A stretch of 64,000 bases of DNA, from contig NZ_JPKG01000054.1 of the NCBI RefSeq assembly GCF_000735605.1, positions 109,695 through 173,694 of the forward strand, read 5' to 3'. The position numbers were made by a program, and so were the translations under genes. Shown piece after piece: positions 1-8,831 of this stretch (position 1 is its first letter; each line of letters opens with the position of its first letter). Source of the stretch: Allobosea sp. LC85. Lineage in GTDB: Bacteria > Pseudomonadota > Alphaproteobacteria > Rhizobiales > Beijerinckiaceae. The notes under the pieces are model-generated. The model searched no databases. It saw only the letters and a list, made by a program, of their open reading frames with translations, and was not told where the DNA came from.

Positions 1-929
1 GTGCTGCGGGTGAGGAAGATCGAAGCGACCTGTTCCGTGATGGCCGCGATATGACGGGTGCGGCTGGCATGGCTGGCGAAGCGCGGATCGGCCAGCCAAT
101 CGGCATGGCCGGTGAGCTCCAGGAAGCGGTGCCAGTGCCGGTCGGTGTAGATGACGACGCAGAGATGGCCGTCGGCGGTGCGATAGGGACGCCTGTCGCG
201 CGCCAGCAGCCGCGGATAGCCGCCGCCGTCGAGTGGCGGATCGTAGCTCAGCCCGCCGAGATGGTCGCCGAGCACGAAACTCGCCATGGTCTCGAACATC
301 GGCACGTCGATCCGCTGGCCTTCACCGGTGCGGTCCCTGTGGCGAAGCGCGCCGAGGATCGCCGCCAGCGCGTGCAGGCCGACGACGCGATCGGCGATGT
401 TGACGGGAACATAGCGCGGCGTGCCGTCTCCCGCCTCGGCGATGAGCGCGGGAACGCCGGAAATTCCCTGGATCAGGTCGTCATAGGCTGGCTTGGCGGC
501 GTAGCAGCCGCCCTGACCGTATCCGAAGGTCCCGACATAGATGATCCCGGGTTGGACCTGCGCGATCGCCTCATAGCCAAGGCCGAGGCGTTCCATTGCC
601 TGCGGCCTGACATTGTAGACCAGGACATCGGCCGTTGCGGCCAGCCTGAGGGCGACGTCGCGGCCCGCCGGCGCCTTGAGATTGACCGCGATCGAGCGCT
701 TGCTGCGATTGGCGTGCATGAACATGCCGCCCATCTCGCCGCTGCGGCTCGGGCCGACCTGGCGGATGACATCGCCCCCGGGGCCTTCGAGCTTGATCAC
801 ATCGGCGCCCATGTCGCCGAGCATGGAGGTCGCGTAGGGGCCCATCAGCACGGAGGTGAGGTCGAGGACGCGGATGCCGGCGAGCGGGCCCGGATTTGCC
901 TGCGCCGGTGGTGGTGCGGTTTCGGTCAT
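1..929 (-). CDS. CaiB/BaiF family CoA-transferase (class III), 3' end outside the window
   Basis: Reading the minus strand from the ATG at 929 gives about 309 open codons running off the left edge. Near the N-terminus is the family hallmark GIRVLDLTSVLMGPYATS, followed by a GADVIKLEGPGGD segment, the usual opening of formyl-CoA-transferase-type enzymes; later come ANRSKRSIAVNLK and GQRIDVPMFETMASF. Known members move CoA between carboxylic acids in the cytoplasm; the substrate cannot be told here. Its ATG overlaps the stop of the molybdopterin oxidoreductase (ATGA), so the two are translationally coupled. Family sure, substrate unknown. Confidence 0.85.
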   Translation of the reverse strand, partial: MTETAPPPAQANPGPLAGIRVLDLTSVLMGPYATSMLGDMGADVIKLEGPGGDVIRQVGPSRSGEMGGMFMHANRSKRSIAVNLKAPAGRDVALRLAATADVLVYNVRPQAMERLGLGYEAIAQVQPGIIYVGTFGYGQGGCYAAKPAYDDLIQGISGVPALIAEAGDGTPRYVPVNIADRVVGLHALAAILGALRHRDRTGEGQRIDVPMFETMASFVLGDHLGGLSYDPPLDGGGYPRLLARDRRPYRTADGHLCVVIYTDRHWHRFLELTGHADWLADPRFASHASRTRHIAAITEQVASIFLTRS

Positions 930-3256
930 GGCGTCTCGGTGGCGCGCGCAGGCGGTTCATGGGCACGAACGGGGCGGGCGGGGCCCGCGAAGCGTTCGCA
1001 CTGGACGGTCGTCACCTGCCCGCAACTGCCCTGGGCAAGACGGGAGGTGCCGATGTCGCGGGTGACGACATTGGGATTGCCATGCAGGCAGAGGGACTGC
1101 TCTGCGCCAGGGTCTTCAGGATCGTACCAGGCGCCGGTCGGAAGATGCACGACGCCCGGCATCACGTCATCGCTGAGGCAGGCCGCCGCAAGGCAGGCGC
1201 CGCGGCTATTGAAAAGCCGCACCAGGTCGCCATCGGCGATACCGCGCGGGGCGGCATCCCCCGGATTGATCCTGATGACCTCGCGGCCACGTCGTTTCGA
1301 GGACTGGCTGTAGGCGCCGAAATCGAGCTGGCTGTGCAGCCGTGTCGCCGGCTGGTTGGCGATCAGGGTGAGGGGGGCCGCGTCATCCGGCTGTTCGGTC
1401 GACGGCAGCCAGGCCGGATGGCCGGGGCAATCCTCGTAGCCGAAGCCGGCAATGGTCTGCGAGACGATCTCGATGCGGCCGCTCGGCGTCGGCAGGGCGT
1501 TGCGTTCCGGATCGTCGCGGAAGGCGCGCAGGATCCCGCCATCGTCGGGCGCCGAGGGCAGGGGGATTTCGCCCGCCTGCCAGAACGCCTCGAAGGGCGG
1601 CGCCGGCCAGCCCTTCTCCTCCAGGGCCCGCCGTGTCGGCTCGTAGAGATGTTCGAGCCATTGCCGGGCCGTTCGTCCTTCGGTGAAGGCCTGCTCGCAG
1701 CCCAGCCGGGCCGCGAGCGCGGCGAAGATCGCGAAATCGTCGCGCGCCTCGCCGATCGGCGGGGCGACCTTGCGCATGGCGATCAGGCGTGGATCGGTCG
1801 CCGCCGCGCCGATGTCGTCGCGCTCCAGCGTCATGGTTGCCGGCATCACGATGTCGGCGAACCGCGCCATCGGCGTCCAGCCGGTCTCGTGACAGACGAT
1901 CGTATCGACCTGCGAGAAGGCCCGGCGCAGCCGGTTGAGATCCTGGTGATGATGGAAGGGGTTGCCCCCGGCCCAGTAGACCAGCCTGATCTTGGGATAA
2001 CTCAGATGCTGGCCGTTATATTCGAAGGCTTGCCCGGGGTTGAGCAGCATGTCGGAGATGCGGGCGACCGGGATGAAGTCGCTGACGCCGTTCCTGCCCT
2101 GCGGCATGGTCGGGATCGGCACGGCATTCACCTGCCGGCCGGTATGTCCCATCGCACCGAGCGCGTAATTGTAGCCGCCACCCGGCAGGCCGATCTGCCC
2201 GGTCATGGCCGCGAGCACGGCCGCCATCCACACCGGTTGCTCGCCATATTGGGCGCGCTGCAGGGCGTGGGCGACGGTGATCAGGCTGCGGCCGGAGACA
2301 AGTCTGCGGGCGAGTTCCCGCGTCGTTTCCGCTGCGATTCCCGTCAGCCCGGCCGCCCAGGCGGCATCCTTGGCGACGCCGTCCTCGGTGCCGAGAAGAT
2401 AGGCGGCAAAAGCCTCGAAGCCGACGCAGCAGCGCGTGAGGAAGTCGCGGTCGTGCAGGCCTTCGCTCAGCAGCGTATGCGCGAGGCCGAGCATCAGCGC
2501 GACATCGGTGCCGGGGCGGATCGGCAGCCAGCGCGGCCTTGCCTCGCCCGGCATGTCGTCGCGCAGGGGGCTGACGGAGCAGAACACGGTGCCGCGCGCA
2601 GCGGCACGGGCCATCGCCTGCGCTTCGATGTGACGGGTGATGCCGCCGCTCGCGATCATCTGGTTCTTCAACGGCATTCCGCCGAAGGCGAGCACGAAAT
2701 CGGTATGCTCGCCGATCTGGTCCCAGGTGACGTTTCGTCGCGAGAGCACCTCGAACGGGCCGAGCACATGCGGCAGGATGACGGAGGAGGCGCCGGCGCT
2801 GTAGCTGTTGATGGAGCGGACATAGCCGCCGCAGGCGGTGTTGAAGAAGCGATGGATCTGGCTCTGGGCATGATGGAAGCGCCCGGCGCTCGCCCAGCCA
2901 TAGGAGCCGCCATAGATCGCTGCCGGACCGAAGCCGTCGGTGACGCGCCTGATCTCGCCGGCCAGCCTGTCCAGCACCTCGTCCCACGCGACCGGGATCA
3001 GGTCGTCGGTGAAGTCGCGCCGGCGTGGGCCGGGGCCGTTCTCCAGCCAGCCGCGCCTGACCATCGGGCGCTGCACCCTTGCCTTGTGGCGTAGCGCATC
3101 GGTGAAATTGCCGAGGATCGGCGAGGGCGCCGGATCGTCCGGGTGCGGTGTGACCGCGAGGCGTTCGCCATCCCAGCGCGCCGAGAAGCTGCCCCAATGG
3201 GCAGCGTGCGGTGTGCCTGGCAGTGGGGCTGGCAGCGTTGAGGTCGGATCATCCAT
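926..3256 (-). CDS. Molybdopterin-dependent oxidoreductase, BisC/TorA/DMSO-reductase type
   Basis: About 776 residues, the usual size of biotin-sulfoxide/TMAO-reductase-type enzymes. I chose the ATG at 3256 (MDDPTST); an in-frame ATG at 3367 would add 37 unrelated residues across the probable promoter. Seen: GFGPAAIYGGSYGWASAGRF, the NSYSAGA segment where the family carries its serine Mo ligand, VYWAGGNPFHHHQDLNRL, and a C-terminal cofactor-binding domain (ANQPATRLHSQLDFGAYSQS). There is no Tat signal and no N-terminal Cys cluster for Fe-S, so a cytoplasmic enzyme using bis-MGD alone is likely. It may reduce an S- or N-oxide or oxidise a small organic substrate. It is co-transcribed with the CoA-transferase and divergent from a LysR gene. 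Confidence 0.88.
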   Translation of the reverse strand: MDDPTSTLPAPLPGTPHAAHWGSFSARWDGERLAVTPHPDDPAPSPILGNFTDALRHKARVQRPMVRRGWLENGPGPRRRDFTDDLIPVAWDEVLDRLAGEIRRVTDGFGPAAIYGGSYGWASAGRFHHAQSQIHRFFNTACGGYVRSINSYSAGASSVILPHVLGPFEVLSRRNVTWDQIGEHTDFVLAFGGMPLKNQMIASGGITRHIEAQAMARAAARGTVFCSVSPLRDDMPGEARPRWLPIRPGTDVALMLGLAHTLLSEGLHDRDFLTRCCVGFEAFAAYLLGTEDGVAKDAAWAAGLTGIAAETTRELARRLVSGRSLITVAHALQRAQYGEQPVWMAAVLAAMTGQIGLPGGGYNYALGAMGHTGRQVNAVPIPTMPQGRNGVSDFIPVARISDMLLNPGQAFEYNGQHLSYPKIRLVYWAGGNPFHHHQDLNRLRRAFSQVDTIVCHETGWTPMARFADIVMPATMTLERDDIGAAATDPRLIAMRKVAPPIGEARDDFAIFAALAARLGCEQAFTEGRTARQWLEHLYEPTRRALEEKGWPAPPFEAFWQAGEIPLPSAPDDGGILRAFRDDPERNALPTPSGRIEIVSQTIAGFGYEDCPGHPAWLPSTEQPDDAAPLTLIANQPATRLHSQLDFGAYSQSSKRRGREVIRINPGDAAPRGIADGDLVRLFNSRGACLAAACLSDDVMPGVVHLPTGAWYDPEDPGAEQSLCLHGNPNVVTRDIGTSRLAQGSCGQVTTVQCERFAGPARPVRAHEPPARATETP

Positions 3257-3335
3257 GGGGGCTCGCGAGGCCTGCGTGCCGCCGGGCCGGTTTGGCCCAG
3301 GCAGCGTTGCGCCGGATATTGCTGGCGGCCCAGAT

Positions 3336-3351
3336 ATCAGTCCAATATGCA
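3336..3351. promoter_or_regulatory. Putative LysR operator, left copy
   Basis: The 16-mer ATCAGTCCAATATGCA lies in the 136-bp gap between the divergent oxidoreductase and LysR genes. Its exact reverse complement recurs at 4378-4393 before the gamma-glutamyltransferase gene. Relative to the two structural genes both copies point the same way, 79 and 47 bases before their start codons. I infer binding sites for the LysR protein encoded between them. Confidence 0.6.
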
Positions 3352-3392
3352 GCTCTCTGGATTTCAAGAACTTTCAATTATGAGAGATAGCC

Positions 3393-4358
3393 ATGGCCCC
3401 CGGCCGACGACCGAGCAGCGCGACGCTGGAGCTGCGCCATCTCCGCTACTTCCTGGCCACGGCCGAGGAACTCAATTACGGGCGCGCGGCCGAGCGGCTG
3501 CGGATCGCCCAGCCTGGCCTGAGCCAGCAGATCATGAATCTCGAGGAGATCGTCGGCACGCCGCTCTTCGACCGGACGCGGCGTTCGGTACGGCTGACGC
3601 TCGCCGGCGAGCTCTTCGCGCAGGAGGCGCGCAAGGCGGTGCTGCAGACCGAGAGCGCGCTGATGGTGGCGCGCCGCGCCGGGCGCGGCGAGCTGGGGCG
3701 GATCGCCATCGGCTATGTCGGGTCGGCGGCTTATACGGGTGCGCTGACCACCATGGTCGGCGAATTCCGCGCGGCCTATCCGGAGGTCGAGCTCCAGATC
3801 GCCGAAATGGAGATGCAGCAGCAGCTCGACCAGCTCGATCAGGGCAGGCTCGATATCGGCTTCATCCGCCCGCCGGTGCCGCTGCCGATGGGCATCGCCA
3901 GCATCCCGATCATGCTCGAGGAGATCATGCTGGCCCTGCCCGAGAGCCATCCGATGGCAGGCCAAGAGGCCGTGCCGCTCTCTGCGCTCAACGGCGACAT
4001 CTTCATCACCCCGCGCCATCCCCCCGAGGTCAGCTTCCACCGGCACACGACCGCCGCCTGCCAGGCGGTGGGGTTCTTCCCGAGACTCGGTCCGCAGGGC
4101 CGCGATTTCGTGACGATCGCGAGCATGGTGGCGGTCGGGCTCGGCGTTGCGCTCGTGCCGCAATCGCTGCGCTGCATCCAGGTCCCTGGCCTGCGCTACA
4201 AGGCGATTGCCGGGGAGCCGGTGCTGGCCGAGCTCGCCGTGGCCTACCGTCGCAACGAGCCATCGCCTGTGGCGCGCGCTTTCGCGGCGCATGCGCGCCG
4301 CTCGGCCGCCATGGTCGAACAGAAATCCCCCGGTTCGGGTTCAATTGAGAATTTGTAA
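3393..4358 (+). CDS. LysR-family transcriptional regulator
   Basis: 321 residues. The N-terminal winged helix-turn-helix spans about residues 10-70 (LRHLRYFLATAEELNYGRAA, then AQPGLSQQI and PLFDRTRR). A periplasmic-binding-like effector domain follows (RIAIGYVGSAAYTGAL, then LDIGFIRPP). The aromatic-catabolism style opening ELRHLRYF places it near the BenM/CatR-like branch. It sits between the oxidoreductase operon and the gamma-glutamyltransferase/importer operon, and both neighbours carry the same 16-bp element, so it probably controls both and itself. The inducer is unknown. Confidence 0.92.
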   Translation: MAPGRRPSSATLELRHLRYFLATAEELNYGRAAERLRIAQPGLSQQIMNLEEIVGTPLFDRTRRSVRLTLAGELFAQEARKAVLQTESALMVARRAGRGELGRIAIGYVGSAAYTGALTTMVGEFRAAYPEVELQIAEMEMQQQLDQLDQGRLDIGFIRPPVPLPMGIASIPIMLEEIMLALPESHPMAGQEAVPLSALNGDIFITPRHPPEVSFHRHTTAACQAVGFFPRLGPQGRDFVTIASMVAVGLGVALVPQSLRCIQVPGLRYKAIAGEPVLAELAVAYRRNEPSPVARAFAAHARRSAAMVEQKSPGSGSIENL

Positions 4359-4377
4359 TTATCAAAAATGATGAAGA

Positions 4378-4393
4378 TGCATATTGGACTGAT
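4378..4393. promoter_or_regulatory. Putative LysR operator, right copy
   Basis: TGCATATTGGACTGAT is the exact reverse complement of the element at 3336-3351. It sits in the short gap between the LysR stop and the gamma-glutamyltransferase start, inside an AT-rich patch (4355-4400). A 16-bp exact match in two promoter gaps 1 kb apart is very unlikely by chance. Confidence 0.6.
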
Positions 4394-4440
4394 TTGAAGC
4401 ACTGCGCCGATACTGACTGATCTTCTGGATCAGGTTGGCG

Positions 4441-6138
4441 ATGATGCATTGGCGCGACCGGGCGGGCAGCCCCTTCACATGCGAGAAGACCGCGGTCTCC
4501 GCCCATCGCGGCATGGCGGTCACCAATCACCCGCTCGCCTCGGCGGCTGCGGTCGAGATCCTGGCCGCGGGCGGCAATGCCATCGACGCGGGGGTCGCGT
4601 CGCTGTTCACGCTCACGGTCGTCGAGCCGATGATGGTCGGCATCTTCGGCGGCGGCGCGGCTCTGATCCGGCTGGCCGATGGGCGTGAGGTCGTGCTCGA
4701 CGGGCTCTCCACCGCGCCCGCAGCGGCCCGCCCCGACAGCTTCACGCCGATCTCCGATTCCTGGCCGGACTATATGGAGACGAGGGGCCGCGCCAACCGC
4801 GTCGGGCCGCAGGCGGTCGCGGTGCCCGGCACGCTGAAGGCCTGGTGCGAGGCGGCCGGGCGCTATGGCCGGCTGCCGCTGCGCGATCTGATCGAGCCGG
4901 CGATCCGCCATGCCGCGCGCGGCTTCCGGCTCTCGCCCTATCTGGCGACCTGCATTGCCGAGATCGCGCCGGACCTGGCGCTCGATCCGGTGATCGCGGC
5001 GGTGTTCCTGCCGGGCGGCAAGCCGCTGGCGGCGGGCGAGCTGCTGGTGCAGGCCGACTATGCCGCGACGCTGCGGCTGATCGCCGAGCATGGCCCCGAC
5101 ATCGTCTATGGCGGCGAGCTCGGGCGCCGGATCGCGGATCATCTCGCCAGGGCGGGTTCCTACCTGCGGCTCGAGGACCTCGCCGCCTACCGTACCGTCG
5201 AGCGGGAACCGGTGCGCGGGGTCTATCGTGGCGTCGAGGTCGTGGGGCCGCCGCCGCCCTGCTCGGGCGGCGTCCAGACGCTGCAGATCCTCAACCTGCT
5301 CGAGACCTACGATATCGGGAAGCTCGGTTTCGGCACCTCCGAGACGCTGCATCTCGTGCTGGAGGCGCTCAAGATCGCCGCCGCCGACCGGCGTGCGGTG
5401 ACGGCCGATCCGGCTTTCGTGGATGTGCCCGTCGCGCGGATGATCTCGCGCGACTATGCGGCGCAACGCCGGCCGGATATCGACCCCGGCCGCGCGCAGG
5501 CATTCGAGTCCAGGATCCTCTCGAATGAATCCGCCAACACCACCCATGTCACCATCGCCGATGACGAGGGCAACATCGTCACCTCGACGCAGACGATCAA
5601 CAGCCTGTTCGGGGCGCGGATCATGATCCCGGGCACGGGGATCATTCCCAACAACTACATGTACCTGTTCGATCCGCATCCCGGGAACGCGCTTTCGCTG
5701 CAGCCGGGCAAGCGCATCACCAGCGGCATCACCGCGCTGATCGGCAAGCGCGACGGCCGGCCGATCTTCGCGCTCGGCCTGCCCGGTGCGCACCGGATCC
5801 CGGCTTCGGCCATGCAGGCGGTGCTCAACCTCGTCGACCACGGCATGAGCGTGCAGGAGGCCGTCGAGGCGCCGCGCGTCTTCACCTGGGGGCCGGAGGC
5901 CGAGATCGAGCGCAGCGTGCCCGACGCGGTGCGCGGGACGCTCGCCAGTCTCGGCCATCGCGTTGCGCCCGTCGATCATGTCGCGGGCGGCATGTGCGCG
6001 ATCGGCTTCGCCGAGGACGGCAGCATGACCGGCGCGGCCTGCTGGCGCGCCGACGGCGTGCCGATGGGCGTGGGTGGCGGCGCCGCGCGGGCCGGAACCT
6101 CGTTCTGGCCCGATCCACGGCGCGGACGCAGCTACTGA
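4441..6138 (+). CDS. ggt: Gamma-glutamyltransferase family protein (Ntn hydrolase)
   Basis: About 565 residues; the ATG at 4441 (or 4444) is preferred to the in-frame TTG at 4435. The large-subunit region (AVTNHPLASAAAVEILAAGG, GIFGGGAALI) is followed by the self-cleavage/nucleophile Thr in NESANTTHVTIAD, then GTGIIPNNYM and PGKRITSGIT of the small subunit. The family hydrolyses or transfers gamma-glutamyl groups after autocleavage at that Thr. Unlike periplasmic Ggt there is no signal peptide, so I infer a cytoplasmic enzyme acting on imported compounds. It heads an operon with an SBP, two permeases and a double ATPase, reminiscent of the E. coli iaaA-gsiABCD glutathione import cluster. True Ggt versus a cephalosporin-acylase-like relative is not settled. 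Confidence 0.88.
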   Translation: MMHWRDRAGSPFTCEKTAVSAHRGMAVTNHPLASAAAVEILAAGGNAIDAGVASLFTLTVVEPMMVGIFGGGAALIRLADGREVVLDGLSTAPAAARPDSFTPISDSWPDYMETRGRANRVGPQAVAVPGTLKAWCEAAGRYGRLPLRDLIEPAIRHAARGFRLSPYLATCIAEIAPDLALDPVIAAVFLPGGKPLAAGELLVQADYAATLRLIAEHGPDIVYGGELGRRIADHLARAGSYLRLEDLAAYRTVEREPVRGVYRGVEVVGPPPPCSGGVQTLQILNLLETYDIGKLGFGTSETLHLVLEALKIAAADRRAVTADPAFVDVPVARMISRDYAAQRRPDIDPGRAQAFESRILSNESANTTHVTIADDEGNIVTSTQTINSLFGARIMIPGTGIIPNNYMYLFDPHPGNALSLQPGKRITSGITALIGKRDGRPIFALGLPGAHRIPASAMQAVLNLVDHGMSVQEAVEAPRVFTWGPEAEIERSVPDAVRGTLASLGHRVAPVDHVAGGMCAIGFAEDGSMTGAACWRADGVPMGVGGGAARAGTSFWPDPRRGRSY

Positions 6139-6183
6139 CCACCGGCGATACGCCAGACCAACGAAAAAGAGGGAACGGGAACG

Positions 6184-7761
6184 ATGCTGATCAACCGACG
6201 CGAAGCCCTGGCCCTGTCGGCCGGCGCCCTGCTTGCCACGACGAACCTGGCGCGCGGCCAGGGCCGGAAGACGTTGCGCATGGCGCCCCATGCCGCGCTG
6301 CGCGTGCTCGATCCCGTCGTGACCAACGCCTACATCACCCGCAATCACGCCTATATGGTCTACGACACGCTGTTCTCGGTCGATTCACAGTATCGGCCGC
6401 AGCCGCAGATGGTGAAGGACTGGTCGGTCAGCGCCGACAAGCTCGCCTACACCTTCACGCTGCGCGAAAAACTCGCCTTCCATGACGGCCAGCCGGTCAC
6501 GGCGGAAGACTGCATCGCCTCGATCGCGCGCTGGGCCAAGAAGGACGTCGTCGGCCTGCGTCTCGCCGCGGTGACGACGGGCATGCAGGCTGTCGATGCC
6601 CGCAGCTTCCGGATCGATCTGAAGGAGCCCTTCGGACCGATGCTGGAGGCTTTCGCCCGACCAAGCTCGATCCCGCTCTTCATTATGCCCAGGAGGATCG
6701 CCGAGCTGCCGGCCGACAAGGTGCTGGAGGAGGTCGTCGGCTCCGGCCCGTTCAAGTTCGTCGCCTCGGAGTTCCGGCCGGGCGTGAGCTGGGCTTACGA
6801 ACGCAACGAGGCCTATGTGCCGCGCGACGAGGCGCCGGACGGGCTCGCTGGCGGCAAGCAGGTCAAGGTCGATCGCGTCGAGGTGATCTGGTTCCCGAGC
6901 AAGCAGACCGCGATCAACGCGCTCGCCAAGGGCGAGATCGACCTCTTGGAGAACATGAACGCCGACCAGCGCTCGCAGCTGCAGGCCAACAAGGATGTGG
7001 TGATCCGCCGCCGGCCCGGTCCCAACGCCTCGACCGTCCGCTTCAACTGGGCGCAACCGCCCTTCGACAACGTCAAGGTCCGGCAGGCGGTGCAGGCTGT
7101 CGTCACGCAGCAGGACTACATGGACGCCTCGATCGGGGATCCGGAATCCTACCAGGTCTGCCCGGCCTTCTTCGGCTGCGGCACCCCGCTCGAAACCGCG
7201 GTCGGCTTCGCCGATACCGGAAAGCCCGACATCGCCAAGGCCAAGGCGCTGCTCAAGGAAGCCGGCTACAAGGGCGAGAAGATCGTCATCATCACGCCCG
7301 GCGATATCGCTTCCTTCGCGCCGCTCGCACCGCTGACCCAGCAGCTCCTGCGCCAGATCGGCATGGATTCCGAGATCCAGACCATGGAATGGAGCGCCTT
7401 CCTGACAAGGCGCTCCAAGCCCGTTCCGGTGACCGAGGGCGGCTGGAACCTCGCCCATGCGGTGTTCGACCGCATCGACCTGATCTCGCCGCTCGGCAAC
7501 CTCAACTTCGACGCGCGCGGCAAGGCCGCCTATACCGGCTTCGTCGACGATCCGCAGACCGAAGCGCTGAAGGGCCGATACCAGCGCGAGACCGATCCGG
7601 CCAGGCAGAAGGCGATCGTCGAGGAGATGCAGAAGCGCGCCTATGAGCTCGTCTTCTACATCCCGCTCGGCACCTATTTCGACTACGAGACCTTCCGCTC
7701 CACCGTTTCCGGCTATGTCCCGTCGCCCGTCATGGTCGTCTGGGGCGTCGACAAGCGCTAG
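6184..7761 (+). CDS. ABC transporter substrate-binding protein, family 5 (Dpp/Opp/Gsi type)
   Basis: 525 residues with an N-terminal signal containing a twin-arginine-like NRREAL followed by a hydrophobic stretch ending near ARG at residue 23-25. The fold landmarks are in normal order: Y..L..YDTLFSVD, the FTLREKLAFHDGQPVTAEDC segment, VRQAVQAVVTQQDYMD, AKALLKEAGYKGEKI, then the C-terminal lobe. It captures the transported solute in the periplasm. It follows the gamma-glutamyltransferase by 45 bases (RBS GAGGGA) and is separated from the permeases by a large palindromic repeat, which may keep its mRNA in excess. Ligand inferred only loosely as a gamma-glutamyl or peptide-like compound. Confidence 0.9.
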   Translation: MLINRREALALSAGALLATTNLARGQGRKTLRMAPHAALRVLDPVVTNAYITRNHAYMVYDTLFSVDSQYRPQPQMVKDWSVSADKLAYTFTLREKLAFHDGQPVTAEDCIASIARWAKKDVVGLRLAAVTTGMQAVDARSFRIDLKEPFGPMLEAFARPSSIPLFIMPRRIAELPADKVLEEVVGSGPFKFVASEFRPGVSWAYERNEAYVPRDEAPDGLAGGKQVKVDRVEVIWFPSKQTAINALAKGEIDLLENMNADQRSQLQANKDVVIRRRPGPNASTVRFNWAQPPFDNVKVRQAVQAVVTQQDYMDASIGDPESYQVCPAFFGCGTPLETAVGFADTGKPDIAKAKALLKEAGYKGEKIVIITPGDIASFAPLAPLTQQLLRQIGMDSEIQTMEWSAFLTRRSKPVPVTEGGWNLAHAVFDRIDLISPLGNLNFDARGKAAYTGFVDDPQTEALKGRYQRETDPARQKAIVEEMQKRAYELVFYIPLGTYFDYETFRSTVSGYVPSPVMVVWGVDKR

Positions 7762-7762
7762 T

Positions 7763-7866
7763 GCATCGGACCGAAAAGTGGAACCGGTTTTCGGAAAATT
7801 CCGATGCTCAAACAAGGAGCTGGATCGCCGCTCCTGCGTCCGAACGGACGCAGGAGCGGCGATCTA
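7763..7866. repeat. Intergenic palindromic repeat, family A, copy 1 (longest)
   Basis: It has two nested parts. GCATCGGA (7763) pairs with TCCGATGC near 7800-7807 around a CGGTTTTCGG core. Then comes a perfect 20-bp stem, 7823-7842 with 7845-7864, around a 2-base loop. Related copies lie at 11337-11437 and 44111-44211, where the second stem is shortened by four bases on its right arm. It occupies the SBP-permease gap, and the permease RBS (AGGGAGG) starts at its right edge. Confidence 0.9.
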
Positions 7867-7879
7867 GGGAGGCCGCCCG

Positions 7880-8821
7880 ATGCTGAGGCTCATCGCCCTG
7901 CGCGTCGCCATGGCCGTCCCGGTCATGCTCGTCGTCGCGACCATCGTCTTCCTGCTGCTGCGCCTCAGCCCCGGCGATCCGGCGCTGATCCTGGCGGGCG
8001 ACAATGCGGGCCCGGAGGCGGTGGCCCGCATCCGGGCGGAGATGGGGCTCGACCGGCCGCTGCTCGTGCAATATTTCGGCTGGCTCGGCGAGATCGCGCG
8101 CGGCCGGTTCGGCATCTCCATCCTGTCCAAGGTGCCGGTCCTGGGCCTGATCCGCGACCGGCTGGAACCGACGCTGGTGCTGGCCTTGAGCGCCATCGTC
8201 ATCACGGTGGTGCTCGCGGTGCCGCTCGGTGCGATCGCGGCCTGGCGGCATAACAGCTGGATCGACCGCGGCGTGATGATGCTCTCGGTCGTCGGCTTCT
8301 CCGTGCCGGCCTTCGTCATCGGCTATCTGCTGATCCTGTTCCTGTCCGTGAAGGCCGATCTCTTTCCGGTGCAGGGCTATGTCAGCCCGTTCGACGATCC
8401 GCTCGCGGCGCTGCGCCACCTCGCCTTGCCGTCGGTCACGCTGGCGCTCGTCTTCATGGCGCTGATCGCCCGCGTGACGCGCTCCAGCGTGCTCGAGGTC
8501 CTGGGCGAGGATTTCGTGCGCACGGCGCGCGCCAAGGGCAATGTCGAACGCCGCGTGCTCTGGCGCCATGCCCTTCCCAACGCGGCGGTTCCCATCATCA
8601 CCGTGATCGGGCTTGGCATCGCGCTGCTGATCAGCGGCGTGGTCGTGACCGAGAGCGTGTTCAACCTGCCCGGCGTCGGGCGGCTGACGATCGATGCGAT
8701 CCTCGCGCGTGACTATCCGGTCGTGCAGGGGCTGATGCTGTTCTTCGCGCTGATCTATGTCGGCGTGAACCTCCTCATCGACATCGCCTATGTGATCGTC
8801 GATCCGCGCATTCGCTACTGA
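7880..8821 (+). CDS. ABC transporter permease, DppB type
   Basis: 313 residues with about six membrane segments: the N-terminal LRLIALRVAMAVPVMLVVAT helix, the SPGDPA motif after it, then a core of five helices. The EAA loop reads ARAKGNVERRVLWRHALPNA, followed by the FNLPGVGRL signature of DppB-like permeases. It forms the inner-membrane channel with the next gene. The RBS AGGGAGG at 7866-7872 directly abuts the preceding palindromic repeat, so folding of that hairpin could affect translation. Confidence 0.93.
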   Translation: MLRLIALRVAMAVPVMLVVATIVFLLLRLSPGDPALILAGDNAGPEAVARIRAEMGLDRPLLVQYFGWLGEIARGRFGISILSKVPVLGLIRDRLEPTLVLALSAIVITVVLAVPLGAIAAWRHNSWIDRGVMMLSVVGFSVPAFVIGYLLILFLSVKADLFPVQGYVSPFDDPLAALRHLALPSVTLALVFMALIARVTRSSVLEVLGEDFVRTARAKGNVERRVLWRHALPNAAVPIITVIGLGIALLISGVVVTESVFNLPGVGRLTIDAILARDYPVVQGLMLFFALIYVGVNLLIDIAYVIVDPRIRY

Positions 8822-8831
8822 GGTCATTCCC

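Noticed and set aside
896..3094. A 732-codon open frame on the plus strand opposite the molybdopterin oxidoreductase
   Set aside because: It is a GC-driven shadow: the product is low in hydrophobic cores and matches no family, while the minus strand gives an excellent enzyme.
4030..6348. A 772-codon minus-strand frame opposite the LysR and gamma-glutamyltransferase genes
   Set aside because: Antisense shadow across two convincing genes; rich in Arg, Asp and Gly with no domain.
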